The notes beneath the pieces were generated by a model. It was not told where the DNA came from, searched no databases, and was given only the letters and a program-made list of their open reading frames with translations. Made by a program: the position numbers and the translations under genes. Positions 29,280-37,905 of a stretch of DNA of 64,000 nt are shown piece after piece; the first letter of the stretch is position 1; the number at the start of each line of letters is the position of its first letter. Source of the stretch: Parazoarcus communis (lineage in GTDB: Bacteria > Pseudomonadota > Gammaproteobacteria > Burkholderiales > Rhodocyclaceae); contig NZ_CP022187.1 in NCBI RefSeq assembly GCF_003111645.1, positions 3,534,001 to 3,598,000 on the forward strand, given 5' to 3'.

Positions 29280-30262
29280 TTGCGTTCGACCTCGTCGGCC
29301 CAGTCGTCGATCAGGCGCTTGATCGGGTTGCGCACGATCTCCAGGTATCGCGCTCCACATGCGCTCAGGCGCTCCGGATCTGCCGCCAGCCGTTCGACCT
29401 CGATCCAGTCGTTCCATGCACAGTGCAGCCCCCAGCCGGGGCGACCGATCTCGCAGTCGGGTAACCGGTAGTGAAAGGCGGGCCGCGGCTTGATGCGCGG
29501 GTCGTCGGTCGCGCGGCGCACGCGGGGAGCATCGAGTTCGAGGAAAAGGGGGAGCAGGTCGAGGGCGCGGTTTCGCGTCGGGTTGGCGTCGAGATAATCC
29601 TCAATCAGCGTGGCGCGATCCGGCCGGTATCCGGGAGCGAGTACCCGCGTTACGTAGTCGACGGGGAACGGATCGACGTAGCTCGTCACTCGGCGCGAAA
29701 CGTCGATGTCGGCCCGTGCGAACAGCCAGTCGTAGAGGCACAGGAAAGCCTTCAGATAGGCGGCGATGGAATCCGCATCGGCGCCTGGGATTTCCACGTT
29801 CAGCTGCATTCCGAACGCATTGACGAGGCGGTCGGATGTGCCGCGTGCGCCAGCCTTGCGCAGATGTGCGATCAAGCCTTCGACTTCGCCAAGGCGCGCC
29901 ATCGGCAAGGGCGGGCTGACGACTTCGAGCGGTACCAGCGGGGTCGCAAGCCAACTCAGTACTTCTTCGGTGGACTTGCCGATGCCGCCCGCGAGGGTTT
30001 CTTCATCGTGGTGCTCGCGTCCAAGCTGCTTCAACAGCGCGAAATCGAGTTCGATCACCCACTCGCCGGCCGCATCCCCGGTGAGCACGCGCTCATACCG
30101 CCCGCGGCTGCCGATGCGGGCGCCGATGCTTTCGGCGACAATCCCGGCCAGTGCGTCGAGGGTAAAGCCATTCATCTCGAGCTCCACGCCGACGCGACGC
30201 GGCGTGCCGTCCGGATTCAGTGTCTGCAGTGGCATGAGCAGTGCAGGTGCTTCGTGTGCCAT
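29264..30262 (-). CDS. Putative amidoligase (glutamine synthetase/GCS-like, Amidoligase_2 family)
   Basis: A 332-residue enzyme of the ATP-dependent carboxylate-amine ligase superfamily. VGVELEMNGFTLDAL near residue 23 is the acidic metal-binding strand; WVIELDFALL and PLEVVSPPLP supply the next two, and VNAFGMQLNVEIPG a later one. These proteins are predicted to form amide bonds, often on peptides. ATG 30262 follows an AAAGGA. It starts 44 bases after the cyclotransferase stop and overlaps the amidotransferase gene. This neighbourhood type is described in comparative genomics; the substrate is unknown. Confidence 0.8.
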   Translation of the reverse strand: MAHEAPALLMPLQTLNPDGTPRRVGVELEMNGFTLDALAGIVAESIGARIGSRGRYERVLTGDAAGEWVIELDFALLKQLGREHHDEETLAGGIGKSTEEVLSWLATPLVPLEVVSPPLPMARLGEVEGLIAHLRKAGARGTSDRLVNAFGMQLNVEIPGADADSIAAYLKAFLCLYDWLFARADIDVSRRVTSYVDPFPVDYVTRVLAPGYRPDRATLIEDYLDANPTRNRALDLLPLFLELDAPRVRRATDDPRIKPRPAFHYRLPDCEIGRPGWGLHCAWNDWIEVERLAADPERLSACGARYLEIVRNPIKRLIDDWADEVERKWLAH

Positions 30263-30306
30263 GTTGTGCGTGTCCTTTCTCAAGTCGGGGGCGGTCGCCC
30301 TGTCAC

Positions 30307-30741
30307 TCACGGCTGCAGCCTGCGATAAACCCAGGCCGCCTGGCCATCGTCGAGATCCATCTCGACCCGTGCATACCGAATACCGCGGCGCTCATAGCGA
30401 TCGAGCGCGCCGAGTTCGGTGGCTGAAACCTCGAATACCACACCATCAACCCGCGCCGTCGCGTCGGGCACGATGTTGAGCCCCGCTACGTCAAAGCTGG
30501 ACAGCTGTGCACGGCGGGCCTCAGCCCCGCGGCCCATCACCAGCCAGCGCACCGGGCGGTACTGCAGCGTCCCGTAGGCGAACACACGATGAGCGCGCGT
30601 TACGTCGATCACCGAGAGCCCGGGTGGAGGCAGATAGCCATAGGGGCTGAGCAGCTGAAACCACAGGTAAGCGCTTGCAACAGCGACTGCTGCACCGAGG
30701 CCGGCAATACTCAACGCGAGTCTGCGCTGTGGTTTTCTCAT
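30307..30741 (-). CDS. Membrane-anchored gamma-glutamylcyclotransferase-like protein (AIG2/GGCT fold)
   Basis: A 144-residue protein with one N-terminal membrane helix (about 9-29, LSIAGLGAAVAVASAYLWF) and a GGCT domain: VFAYGTLQ is the substrate-binding loop, and VFEVSATELGALDRYE carries the expected acidic residue. GGCT enzymes release 5-oxoproline from gamma-glutamyl amines. With the anchor first, the domain would face the periplasm if the helix spans N-in. It is first in the set with amidoligase and amidotransferase. ATG 30741 was chosen since upstream residues are not domain-like. Confidence 0.75.
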   Translation of the reverse strand: MRKPQRRLALSIAGLGAAVAVASAYLWFQLLSPYGYLPPPGLSVIDVTRAHRVFAYGTLQYRPVRWLVMGRGAEARRAQLSSFDVAGLNIVPDATARVDGVVFEVSATELGALDRYERRGIRYARVEMDLDDGQAAWVYRRLQP

Positions 30742-31097
30742 GCACACGGTTCCATTCTCGCCACCGGAAAAGCTAACTCCTGATGGACAGGGAAGCCGAC
30801 GCCGGGGTTCCTGCGCTGTGCCGCAGACATGGCAGTTGCGGTCAGGTGCGTGGCGTGCTCTGGTTGGTATCACCGGTTACGAAGGCCTGCAGCGAGCAGG
30901 CGCGCATGGCAGGCAGAGATCATTCAGAGCTATTGCACCACTGCTATCGACTACAAGATCGAGAAGGTCGCGGCTGCATCGAGAAACATACAACTGGTGC
31001 AGGCTTCTGCGTAAACTTCGATACCTTTGGCGGCGCCAACATGTGGATCAAAGTGTGTCAAAGGGGTCAGAGTCGTTTGATCACCCTGCGTATCGCC
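30742..31097. other. Intergenic stretch with one REP-like repeat
   Basis: About 356 bases between the 5' end of the cyclotransferase gene and the 3' end of a GGDEF gene. Apart from the repeat at 31058-31083 I see no supported gene, and the open frames here are short and of non-coding character. The promoter for the minus-strand cluster should lie close to 30742-30850 but I cannot name its elements. Confidence 0.5.
31058..31083 (+). repeat. REP-like repeat copy 1
   Basis: Contains GGGGTCAGAGTCGTTTGA flanked by TCAAA and TCA. It lies 15 bases beyond the stop codon of the SnoaL-GGDEF gene. The same core occurs at five other sites in the window. Confidence 0.8.
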
Positions 31098-32129
31098 TCA
31101 GTCCGTGCGCGGTGCGTCGGCGACGTACATACAATTGCGCCCTGCTTGTTTGGCGCGGTACAGCGCCCGGTCTGCCTGCTCTACAAGGAACTCGGGTGGG
31201 TCGTTCCGGGAAGGCGTCAGGCTGGCCACGCCAAGGCTGGCGGTGACGATGCCTGCGGGTACGCCGGCATGTGGCAGTGCCAATGAACGGATTTCATCCA
31301 GCAGATGGTTGGCGAACTTCACTGCGTCGTCTCCGCCAGTCTCGGGTAATAGCACGACGAACTCTTCGCCGCCGAAACGCGCCACCAGGTCTCCCGCACG
31401 GCGGCCCGACTGCGCCAACAGCCTGGCTAACGCTTGCAGACACGCGTCGCCCGCGAGGTGTCCATTTGTGTCGTTGAAATGCTTGAAGAGATCGACGTCG
31501 AGCATGACCAGCGACAGCGGCGCGCCGGAGCGTAGTCCGCGGTCCCATTCCCGGGAAAGTGCCTGATCGAAGCTCCGGCGGTTAGCGACGCCGGTCAGGC
31601 CGTCGGTGTTGCTCAAGGCCTCAAGCTTTCTGTTTGCTTCCGCCAGGGCGTGAGTGCGCGTTTCGATCAGCGCTTCGAGCTCGCGATTGCGCTCACGCAA
31701 GTTAACCATCGGGTAGATTTCATCGTCCCCGGCGAGACCGAATGGAATTGAGATGCTGCTGTGTGCAATTTTCCAGGCATCGCCTTCGAGGCGGAAGATC
31801 AGCACCAGACGCGCCGTTTCCCGCGCCAGAATGTTTTCCGGAAAAGGAAGGTGGATGTGAAAGAAGGCAGTCACCGCGACCACATCGTCGGCCAGATCCT
31901 GAAGCGCCAGATCCAGCATTTCGATGTGGAGGCGCTCGGGCACCTGTGCGAAATCCAGCTTGGTGATGCGAACCCATTCAGCCCTGTCGGAGACCAGAAC
32001 ATCGCTGCTGCCTGCGTAGCCACTGAAGTTTTCGCTGAAGCACGTTATCAGGCGCTCGTCGCGCGAGGCATACATCTCGATGTAGTCCTCGAACAGGGAC
32101 TGGATCAGGCGCTGGCGTATAGGTGGCAT
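31098..32129 (-). CDS. Diguanylate cyclase with N-terminal SnoaL/NTF2-like domain
   Basis: A 343-residue soluble protein. Residues 1-130 look like an NTF2/SnoaL-like fold (LIQSLFEDYIEMYASRDE, FSENFSGYAGSSDV, WKIAHSSISIPF), a short coiled linker follows (LRERNRELEALIETRTHALAEANRK in part), then GGDEF with ARFGGEEF, I-site RAGD and DVDLFKHFNDTNGH. It should make c-di-GMP in the cytoplasm in response to something bound by the N-terminal cavity. No membrane segment. REP-like copies flank the gene on both sides. Confidence 0.9.
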   Translation of the reverse strand: MPPIRQRLIQSLFEDYIEMYASRDERLITCFSENFSGYAGSSDVLVSDRAEWVRITKLDFAQVPERLHIEMLDLALQDLADDVVAVTAFFHIHLPFPENILARETARLVLIFRLEGDAWKIAHSSISIPFGLAGDDEIYPMVNLRERNRELEALIETRTHALAEANRKLEALSNTDGLTGVANRRSFDQALSREWDRGLRSGAPLSLVMLDVDLFKHFNDTNGHLAGDACLQALARLLAQSGRRAGDLVARFGGEEFVVLLPETGGDDAVKFANHLLDEIRSLALPHAGVPAGIVTASLGVASLTPSRNDPPEFLVEQADRALYRAKQAGRNCMYVADAPRTD

Positions 32130-32151
32130 GGAGCCGGCCGTCTTGAGGAGT

Positions 32152-32180
32152 TGATCAAAGGGGTCAGAGGCGTTTGGTCG
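32152..32180 (+). repeat. REP-like repeat copy 2 (diverged)
   Basis: TGATCAAAGGGGTCAGAG followed by GCGTTTGGTC, with two changes from the common core. It lies 22 bases upstream of the SnoaL-GGDEF start, in the same orientation as copy 1, so the gene sits between direct repeats. Confidence 0.7.
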
Positions 32181-32203
32181 GTGGCGTTGGCAGCGGCTTT
32201 CAT

Positions 32204-32539
32204 CTATACGATCACTTTGCCGTAGCTACCTCGTTCCATTTCCACAACTTCGGCTGTGATCGAGGTGTTGCTGAAGCCAAGTGCGCGTAACTGTGCGACA
32301 ACGGTACTGGATAGATGTGATCGTTGTTCGGGTGTTCGCCCGGACAGGATTTTCAGCGCAACGTGAATGAAAGCGGATTTCCGCGGACCTGTCAGATAGC
32401 TGCTGAAACTCTGTGCCCGCACCTTTATATCATTGCCATCCGGGCCAAAAAGACCGGAATGCAGGGCGGCTTTAAAGACTTCGCTCACCAGCTGGTCACT
32501 ATCAAAGTCTGTCGAGTGCTCGATGATGCAATGTGGCAT
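32204..32539 (-). CDS. hpcD: 5-carboxymethyl-2-hydroxymuconate Delta-isomerase
   Basis: A 111-residue tautomerase-fold enzyme of homoprotocatechuate degradation. After the initiator Met comes the catalytic Pro (MPHCIIEHSTDFD), and the later KSAFIHVALKILSGRTPEQR is family-typical. ATG 32539 is set by the need for Pro at position 2. None of the other homoprotocatechuate genes are in the window, so it is an orphan here, placed between two diguanylate cyclase genes. Confidence 0.85.
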   Translation of the reverse strand: MPHCIIEHSTDFDSDQLVSEVFKAALHSGLFGPDGNDIKVRAQSFSSYLTGPRKSAFIHVALKILSGRTPEQRSHLSSTVVAQLRALGFSNTSITAEVVEMERGSYGKVIV

Positions 32540-32837
32540 TTCGTGTTCCCTGGATGAAACGTCCCTGGCCTGAGGAATGTGGGGAGCGCCCCGGCCCTGG
32601 CGCACAGCAGTCAAACCGCGACCGCGCAATCGGCATCGCGTCGCCCCCTATACGATAGACGATACCGCAGTACCAATGGGGCAGACAGCATGGATGCCGT
32701 CTTCAACTGGCGCAGGGGCCGTCCCCCATTGGAGGGGGAGCGGTCAGCCGGCGTTCCTCGCTACCCGGCTTCCCTTGGACGAAGGCGTCTGAGCCCTTTG
32801 AACTTGCGCGCGCGGTTCGTTTGGGAGGCGGCGTGCC

Positions 32838-34385
32838 TCAGCTCCTTGCGTGACTGATGATGCGGTTGCGGCCGCTGTTCTTTGCATCGTAGAGCGCACG
32901 GTCGGCGGTTCGGATCAGGGCTTCGGTGGTCGTGCCGCCTCCGTGCGCGATGCTGATGCCGATGCTCAGGGTGAGCTTCAGCGTTGTGCCGTCGACCAGA
33001 AAGGGAAACTGCTCGACGCTGCTGCGGATGCGCTCGGCGACAGCCCAGGCGGTGTCGTGCCCTGCGCCGGGCAGGATGACCGTGAACTCCTCCCCGCCGT
33101 AGCGTGCGACGAGGTCTTGCGGACGCACGCAGTCACGTATCAGGCGGGCCACGGACTGCAGCACGTGGTCGCCGCTGCGGTGGCCGTAAGTGTCGTTGAC
33201 CCGCTTGAAGAAATCGATGTCGATCATCAGCAGTCCGGATGTGCTGTCATCGTGGCGGATGCGCTGCAATTCATTGTGCAGGGCCCGCATGAAGACATCC
33301 TGCCGCAGCAGGCCGGTCAGCGCATCGCGCTCTGCGCGCTCCAGATAGTCATCGCGCTCTTGCCGGGTTTCGTTCAGGCGGAGATAGACATGAGTGATGA
33401 CCCGGTCGGCGATCAGCAGCGTGCCCAGTCCGATCAGCAGGCCAGCCCCCACCAGGAGTGCAATCGCGCGGTCATATCGGTCTTCGCTTGCAGAAACGTC
33501 CATCACCAGCAGCATCCGGCCCACGCTGCGCCCGGATGCGTCGCTCAGTGGTGTCGTTTCCACGACCAGGCTGCGAGCGGCCACCCGTGCACGTGCTACT
33601 TCGGTGGAAGAGGTCGCAGCCAGCAGCAGACGGTGTGGAACGTCGGTGCGGTCGGAGCCCTCGGGACGCCCCACCACCACGTGGTCCGGGAAACGGTCCC
33701 AATCGTGGTTGCGCCCGATCATGCGCATGCCTGCCTCCCAGCGCTCGCGCTGGACATGTTTCTTTTCGACGAGTGAATAGAGGCTCACGCCGGTCAGCGA
33801 ATGCAATTGCTCCAGTGTGCGGTCAATCTCGATTCCGAGTTCGATGTAGCCAATCCGCTGGCCGGAGGTGTCAGTCCAGGGGTGGACCACGCGCAGCGTA
33901 AAGATGCCCATCGGCCCCAGCTCCAGGCCAGCGCTCGGTTTGCCCGTGCGCTCGGCCTCGCTGAGCGTGTAGCGGTTGATCTCGTCACCGCGGCGTTCCG
34001 GGGCCTGCACGCGAAGGAACATGCGGCGATCCGGTGCAATGAAGTAGAAATGGGTGATGTTGTGCCTGGCGCGCAGGACGGCGTAATAGGGCTGTGCCAC
34101 CGCGCGCAGTTCGTCAAAGTCACGGCGGACGAAGGCCTGCTGCAGGTCGGCATTTCGCGTGAGCAGTTCGAGCAGGCCGCTAAGCTTGTCGGAGTCCCGG
34201 TCGATTGCGAGTTTCAGGGCGGACTTGACGCCTTCAACCGCAATCGAACGCTGTTCGTCGATCGCCCGGCGTTCGCGCAAGAACTCTGCTACGCCGACCA
34301 CCAGCAGCAAGGTCAGCAAGCCTGCGGCAAGAGGCAGCAGCAGCGCCCGCTTGTAATCGGCAAGAGAGTTCAGCTTTGTGACCAT
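32838..34385 (-). CDS. Membrane diguanylate cyclase with periplasmic double-cache sensor
   Basis: A 515-residue inner-membrane protein: helix near 15-32, periplasmic sensor to about 285 (ITHFYFIAPDRRMFLRVQAP, YIELGIEIDRTLEQL) resembling the double sensory domain family, second helix near 297-318 (LLVGAGLLIGLGTLLIADR), then GGDEF with ARYGGEEF, I-site RPQD and DIDFFKRVNDTYGH. No EAL. The sensor family binds small ligands such as aldehydes, amino acids or carboxylates. Monocistronic; about 300 bases downstream, up to the hpcD start, hold no gene I can support. Confidence 0.9.
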   Translation of the reverse strand: MVTKLNSLADYKRALLLPLAAGLLTLLLVVGVAEFLRERRAIDEQRSIAVEGVKSALKLAIDRDSDKLSGLLELLTRNADLQQAFVRRDFDELRAVAQPYYAVLRARHNITHFYFIAPDRRMFLRVQAPERRGDEINRYTLSEAERTGKPSAGLELGPMGIFTLRVVHPWTDTSGQRIGYIELGIEIDRTLEQLHSLTGVSLYSLVEKKHVQRERWEAGMRMIGRNHDWDRFPDHVVVGRPEGSDRTDVPHRLLLAATSSTEVARARVAARSLVVETTPLSDASGRSVGRMLLVMDVSASEDRYDRAIALLVGAGLLIGLGTLLIADRVITHVYLRLNETRQERDDYLERAERDALTGLLRQDVFMRALHNELQRIRHDDSTSGLLMIDIDFFKRVNDTYGHRSGDHVLQSVARLIRDCVRPQDLVARYGGEEFTVILPGAGHDTAWAVAERIRSSVEQFPFLVDGTTLKLTLSIGISIAHGGGTTTEALIRTADRALYDAKNSGRNRIISHARS

Positions 34386-34840
34386 GTCGGGTCGTGATCC
34401 TTGCCGGGAAAGGCCCGGTAAACAGGAGCAGTCGTGAAACTGAAGATGGGCTCTGCATCGTCGCTATCTTTTGGGGCGCTGTAAATTGGACGAAAGCCAT
34501 AGAGCGCGCAGCCGCAGCCTCTCAGACCCTCTGCTCTCACGCCGTTGCTCCGCCGCACGCGGGCAACTCCCCGTTCAAGCGTGTTGCAGCTTCCGCCAGC
34601 ACTGGCGGGCTGAGGCGAAAGGCGAGGAGGACGAGCGGGTTCGTGAAAATTCAGAAGGAGAATCAAAAGGGTCAGAGTCGTTTGATCCTTTCGCGGATGC
34701 GCAAATGCCAAGATGCTCCGGCCGCACTGGCTATTCCTGCGACTTCAAACGACTCTGACCCCTTTGGTCCTGTCGGTTGTGCTCGGAGGCGAGAACGGGG
34801 ATAAATTCAGCAACATCCGCGATCACGTTAAACTTGATGT
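34386..34840. other. Intergenic region between two diverging cyclase genes, with a REP-like pair
   Basis: About 455 bases between two divergent GGDEF genes. It holds the inverted REP-like pair at 34661-34770. Both promoters must lie here, but no convincing -35/-10 set was seen. No supported coding region. Confidence 0.5.
34661..34770. repeat. REP-like repeat copies 3 and 4, inverted pair (REPIN-like)
   Basis: Copy 3 (34661-34687, plus) reads AATCAAAAGGGTCAGAGTCG with TTTGATC after it. Copy 4 (34744-34770, minus) reads TTCAAACGACTCTGACCCC with TTTGGTCC after it. They face each other across 56 bases of unrelated sequence, the arrangement of a REP doublet. Confidence 0.8.
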
Positions 34841-36910
34841 ATGTCTCCGCCACGCGCACGGTTCGGGTTTTTCCTTCGGTTTCCGCTGGGCGCAATCCTG
34901 ATTGCGTTGTGCGGATGGACTGCTGCTGCTCATGCCTTGGACGCTGTCACGCTTCAACTCAAATGGAGCCACGCTTTTCAGTTCGCCGGCTACTACGCCG
35001 CGAAGGAAAAGGGCTACTACCGCGAGGTGGGGCTTGATGTCGCAATACATGAAGCCCGTCCGGGAGATGACCCGGTAAAAAACGTGCTTGATGGCAATGC
35101 CCAGTATGGGGTTGGTAATAGCAGCCTGCTTCTGGCGCGAAGTTCGGGGCAGCCCGTGGTGGTGCTGGCCGTCCTTTTTCAGCATTCGCCTGTGGTGCTG
35201 CTTGTCCGCCGCGAGGGATCGGTTCAGGGAATTCACTACATGGCGGGCAAGCGCCTGATGATCGAACCCCAGTCCGACGAACTGTTGGCCTATCTCAAGC
35301 AAGAGGGCATCCCCTTGGCCGGTATTACCCGCGTCGAGCACAGTTTCCGGCCACAGGACCTGATTGACGGCAAGGCAGATGCGATCTCTGCCTACGTGAC
35401 CAACGAGCCCTACTTTCTGGATCGCACGGGCTTCGAGTATCACACCTACACCCCGCGCTCCGCTGGCATCGATTTCTATGGCGACAACCTGTTCACCACC
35501 GAACATGAGCTGCGGAAGAATCCTGCCCGTGTAAAGGCATTTCGTGAAGCGAGCCTGCGTGGTTGGCAGTACGCGATGGCGCACCCTGAAGAAATCGCCG
35601 ACCTGATCCTGGACAAATACTCGCAGCAGCATCCCCGAGAGTTCTACCTGTTCGAGGCCCGCCGCATGGAGCCGCTCTTTCGAACGGATCTGGTCGAGAT
35701 CGGGTACATGAACCCAGGTCGCTGGCGTCATATTGCGGACACCTACGCCCAGCTTGGCTTGTTGCCGGAAAACTTTGTGTTCGACGGATTCGTCTATAAC
35801 GCCGAATCAGAGCGTGATCTGACCTGGCTCTACCTCGCAGGCATCGTGCTTGTCATCGTGAGTGCCGTCGCGTTCTATATTTATCGCATCAACAGGCGCC
35901 TGACCCTGGCACTGATCACCAGCAAAAGGGATCACGAGCTGCTCAGGGTCAGTGAGGAGCGGCATCGCCTGTTGGCTGATAACGCCACCGACGTGATCTG
36001 GACGATGAATCTCGATGGTCAATTCACCTATGTCAGCCCATCGGTGGAGAAGCTGCGGGGATATAGCAGCGAAGAGGTCATGCGGCAGTCCATGGAACAG
36101 GCATTGACCGCAGCGTCCATCCCGATTGCAAAGGAAGCACTTGAAAACTCCATTGCAGCGATGGTTCAAGGCAAGCCCTTTGTAGAGTTTCAGGGCGAAC
36201 TCGAACAGCCGTGCAAGGACGGATCAACCGTTTGGACCGAAGTGAGCACCTCTGGCATGCGAAACGCTGCCGGTGAGTTTTTTGGCATCCTGGGCGTGAC
36301 CCGGAACATCACCAAGCGCAAGCAGATGGAAGATCAGGTGCGGCAGCTCGCCTTCTATGACCCGTTAACGAAGTTGCCAAATCGTCGGCTACTCAACGAT
36401 CGGCTCACTCAAGCGATGGCTATCAGCAAACGCGGTGGTTGCTACGCTGCAGTGATGTTTCTCGATCTGGACAACTTCAAGCCACTTAACGACAAATATG
36501 GGCATGCCGTCGGAGACCTGCTACTGATCGAGACGGCGGACCGGCTGAAGAAATGTGTGCGTGAAACCGACACCGTGGCTCGCTTCGGCGGTGATGAATT
36601 TGTGGTGTTGATCAGCGAGCTGATGGAGGATCGAGCTGAATCAGAAGCGCTGGCCGTGCGCATTGCCGAGAAGGTTCGCAGTTCTTTAGCCAAAGCCTAC
36701 GTCCTGACAGTGCAGCACGAAGACAAAGCTGACGGCATTGTGGAGCACCAATGTACGGTGAGCATCGGCATTGCACTGTTCATCAGCCATGATGCGACCG
36801 AGGGCGACATCCTCAGGCGTGCGGATACAGCCATGTATCAGGCAAAAGAGGCTGGGCGTAACAAGATTTGCTTTTACGACGCTGACCTTTTGGAAACAGG
36901 CAGCCTCTGA
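34841..36910 (+). CDS. Diguanylate cyclase with fused NMT1/THI5-like substrate-binding domain and PAS
   Basis: A 689-residue inner-membrane sensor. A signal or anchor (LGAILIALCGWTAAAHA) leads to a periplasmic solute-binding domain of the NMT1/SsuA type, residues about 33-310 (VTLQLKWSHAFQFAGYYAAK in part, GNAQYGVGNSSLLLAR, DGKADAISAYVTNEPYFL). A membrane helix near 330-350 follows, then PAS (LADNATDVIWTMNLDGQFTY) and GGDEF (ARFGGDEF, I-site RETD, DLDNFKPLNDKYGH). It would read a pyrimidine-, sulfonate- or nitrate-like ligand directly into c-di-GMP synthesis. Its stop abuts the converging gene's stop. Confidence 0.92.
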   Translation: MSPPRARFGFFLRFPLGAILIALCGWTAAAHALDAVTLQLKWSHAFQFAGYYAAKEKGYYREVGLDVAIHEARPGDDPVKNVLDGNAQYGVGNSSLLLARSSGQPVVVLAVLFQHSPVVLLVRREGSVQGIHYMAGKRLMIEPQSDELLAYLKQEGIPLAGITRVEHSFRPQDLIDGKADAISAYVTNEPYFLDRTGFEYHTYTPRSAGIDFYGDNLFTTEHELRKNPARVKAFREASLRGWQYAMAHPEEIADLILDKYSQQHPREFYLFEARRMEPLFRTDLVEIGYMNPGRWRHIADTYAQLGLLPENFVFDGFVYNAESERDLTWLYLAGIVLVIVSAVAFYIYRINRRLTLALITSKRDHELLRVSEERHRLLADNATDVIWTMNLDGQFTYVSPSVEKLRGYSSEEVMRQSMEQALTAASIPIAKEALENSIAAMVQGKPFVEFQGELEQPCKDGSTVWTEVSTSGMRNAAGEFFGILGVTRNITKRKQMEDQVRQLAFYDPLTKLPNRRLLNDRLTQAMAISKRGGCYAAVMFLDLDNFKPLNDKYGHAVGDLLLIETADRLKKCVRETDTVARFGGDEFVVLISELMEDRAESEALAVRIAEKVRSSLAKAYVLTVQHEDKADGIVEHQCTVSIGIALFISHDATEGDILRRADTAMYQAKEAGRNKICFYDADLLETGSL

Positions 36911-37738
36911 TCAGAGGACAGGCTTGTTGCTGCTGCCTTCGCGTTGCTCTACCGCTTTCTGGCGCAGGCCCTCAACCCAGGTTTTGGTGGCCAGCTCGGC
37001 GTTAACCCAGTTCTTCACATCAATCATCTCGGCGGAGACGCGGGTGGCCGGCTTGGCCTCCCCGGGCGAGATGTTGTATTGCAGCATGCTGGCGCAATCG
37101 TCAAGGCTGACGACCCGCGGCGTCTGAAAGCGGCTGAAATCATGCTGTCCGCCTTTGCGCGCATACACCATGTCGAGAATGCTCTTGGCGTTGCGACCGC
37201 CCGCATCGGGAATCGGAATTCCGATTCCATTTGGGCTGGTGTTCAGGCAATTGCGGTTACCGCCATCGAACTGCCAGTTGATATTGGCAGGCGTCTGAAC
37301 TGTCGGCGCGCCATATTTCTCCAGAACGGCAGCGCGAAACTGCCCGTTGGTCACCGGATCGACCCTGTTCTCAATGGTGCGGCGCACGGCTACCAGCTTG
37401 CCGCCCTTGGGTGGCGGCGAGAAAAAGAGGTTGAAGGTATCCGTTCGGCGCTTTCCATCCACAAACCCGTCGACATGGGCGACGATCATGTGGGTGAAAT
37501 CCTCTGTGCGGTGGTTGTTTAGACCGTCGCTGTAACCAAAAGAGAGCCGGGACTCGTTGATGCTCTGTTCATTCACACCGTGCACCCTGAGCGCCTTCAG
37601 CGCTTCTTCTGGCGACATGCCAAGTGTGATACCGGCAATATCGAACTTGCCGGCATCGGCGGCATGGGTGAGAGGAGCCAAGCAACAGGCGGTTGCGGAG
37701 ACGATTGCGGCGAGGGTCACGGTCTTCAGCTGCAGCAT
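36911..37738 (-). CDS. Secreted protein of unknown function, 275 residues
   Basis: I do not recognise the family. It has a clear signal peptide (LAAIVSATACCLAPLTHAAD) and a mature domain beginning FDIAGITLGMSPEEALKAL, a motif seen in many small periplasmic or lipoprotein modules. Later come RRTDTFNLFFSPPPKGGKLV and KYGAPTVQTPANINWQF. Two mature Cys (RNCLNTS, DDCASML) may form a disulfide. It converges directly on the preceding gene with zero bases between stops. An inverted REP pair lies upstream. Confidence 0.65.
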   Translation of the reverse strand: MLQLKTVTLAAIVSATACCLAPLTHAADAGKFDIAGITLGMSPEEALKALRVHGVNEQSINESRLSFGYSDGLNNHRTEDFTHMIVAHVDGFVDGKRRTDTFNLFFSPPPKGGKLVAVRRTIENRVDPVTNGQFRAAVLEKYGAPTVQTPANINWQFDGGNRNCLNTSPNGIGIPIPDAGGRNAKSILDMVYARKGGQHDFSRFQTPRVVSLDDCASMLQYNISPGEAKPATRVSAEMIDVKNWVNAELATKTWVEGLRQKAVEQREGSSNKPVL

Positions 37739-37819
37739 GCCAAGAACTCCGGAGTTTCAGGCGATAACGTTAAATTACTGACCAAAGCGACAGGTAGTCA
37801 AGCGCCTATAGCCGCAAGG

Positions 37820-37879
37820 GATCAAAGGGGTCAGAGTCGTTTGAAATCTGGATTTCAAACGACTCTGACCCCTTTGATC
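37820..37879. repeat. REP-like repeat copies 5 and 6, perfect 29-base palindrome
   Basis: Arms at 37820-37848 and 37851-37879 are exact reverse complements with only TG between them. Each arm holds GGGGTCAGAGTCGTTTGA or its complement. In RNA this would be a long, nearly loopless hairpin. It sits between the start of the secreted-protein gene and the stop of the RpiR gene, both on the minus strand. Confidence 0.9.
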
Positions 37880-37905
37880 TCTATGCATCGCCCTTGTTGC
37901 GATGG

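Noticed and set aside
30783-31286. 167-codon plus-strand frame between the cyclotransferase and GGDEF genes
   Set aside because: Runs through the REP-like repeat and into the antisense of the GGDEF gene; no ribosome site or recognisable motif.
31058-37879. CRISPR-like repeats
   Set aside because: The repeats are kilobases apart, in both orientations and palindromic, without regular spacers or cas genes; they fit REP-like elements instead.
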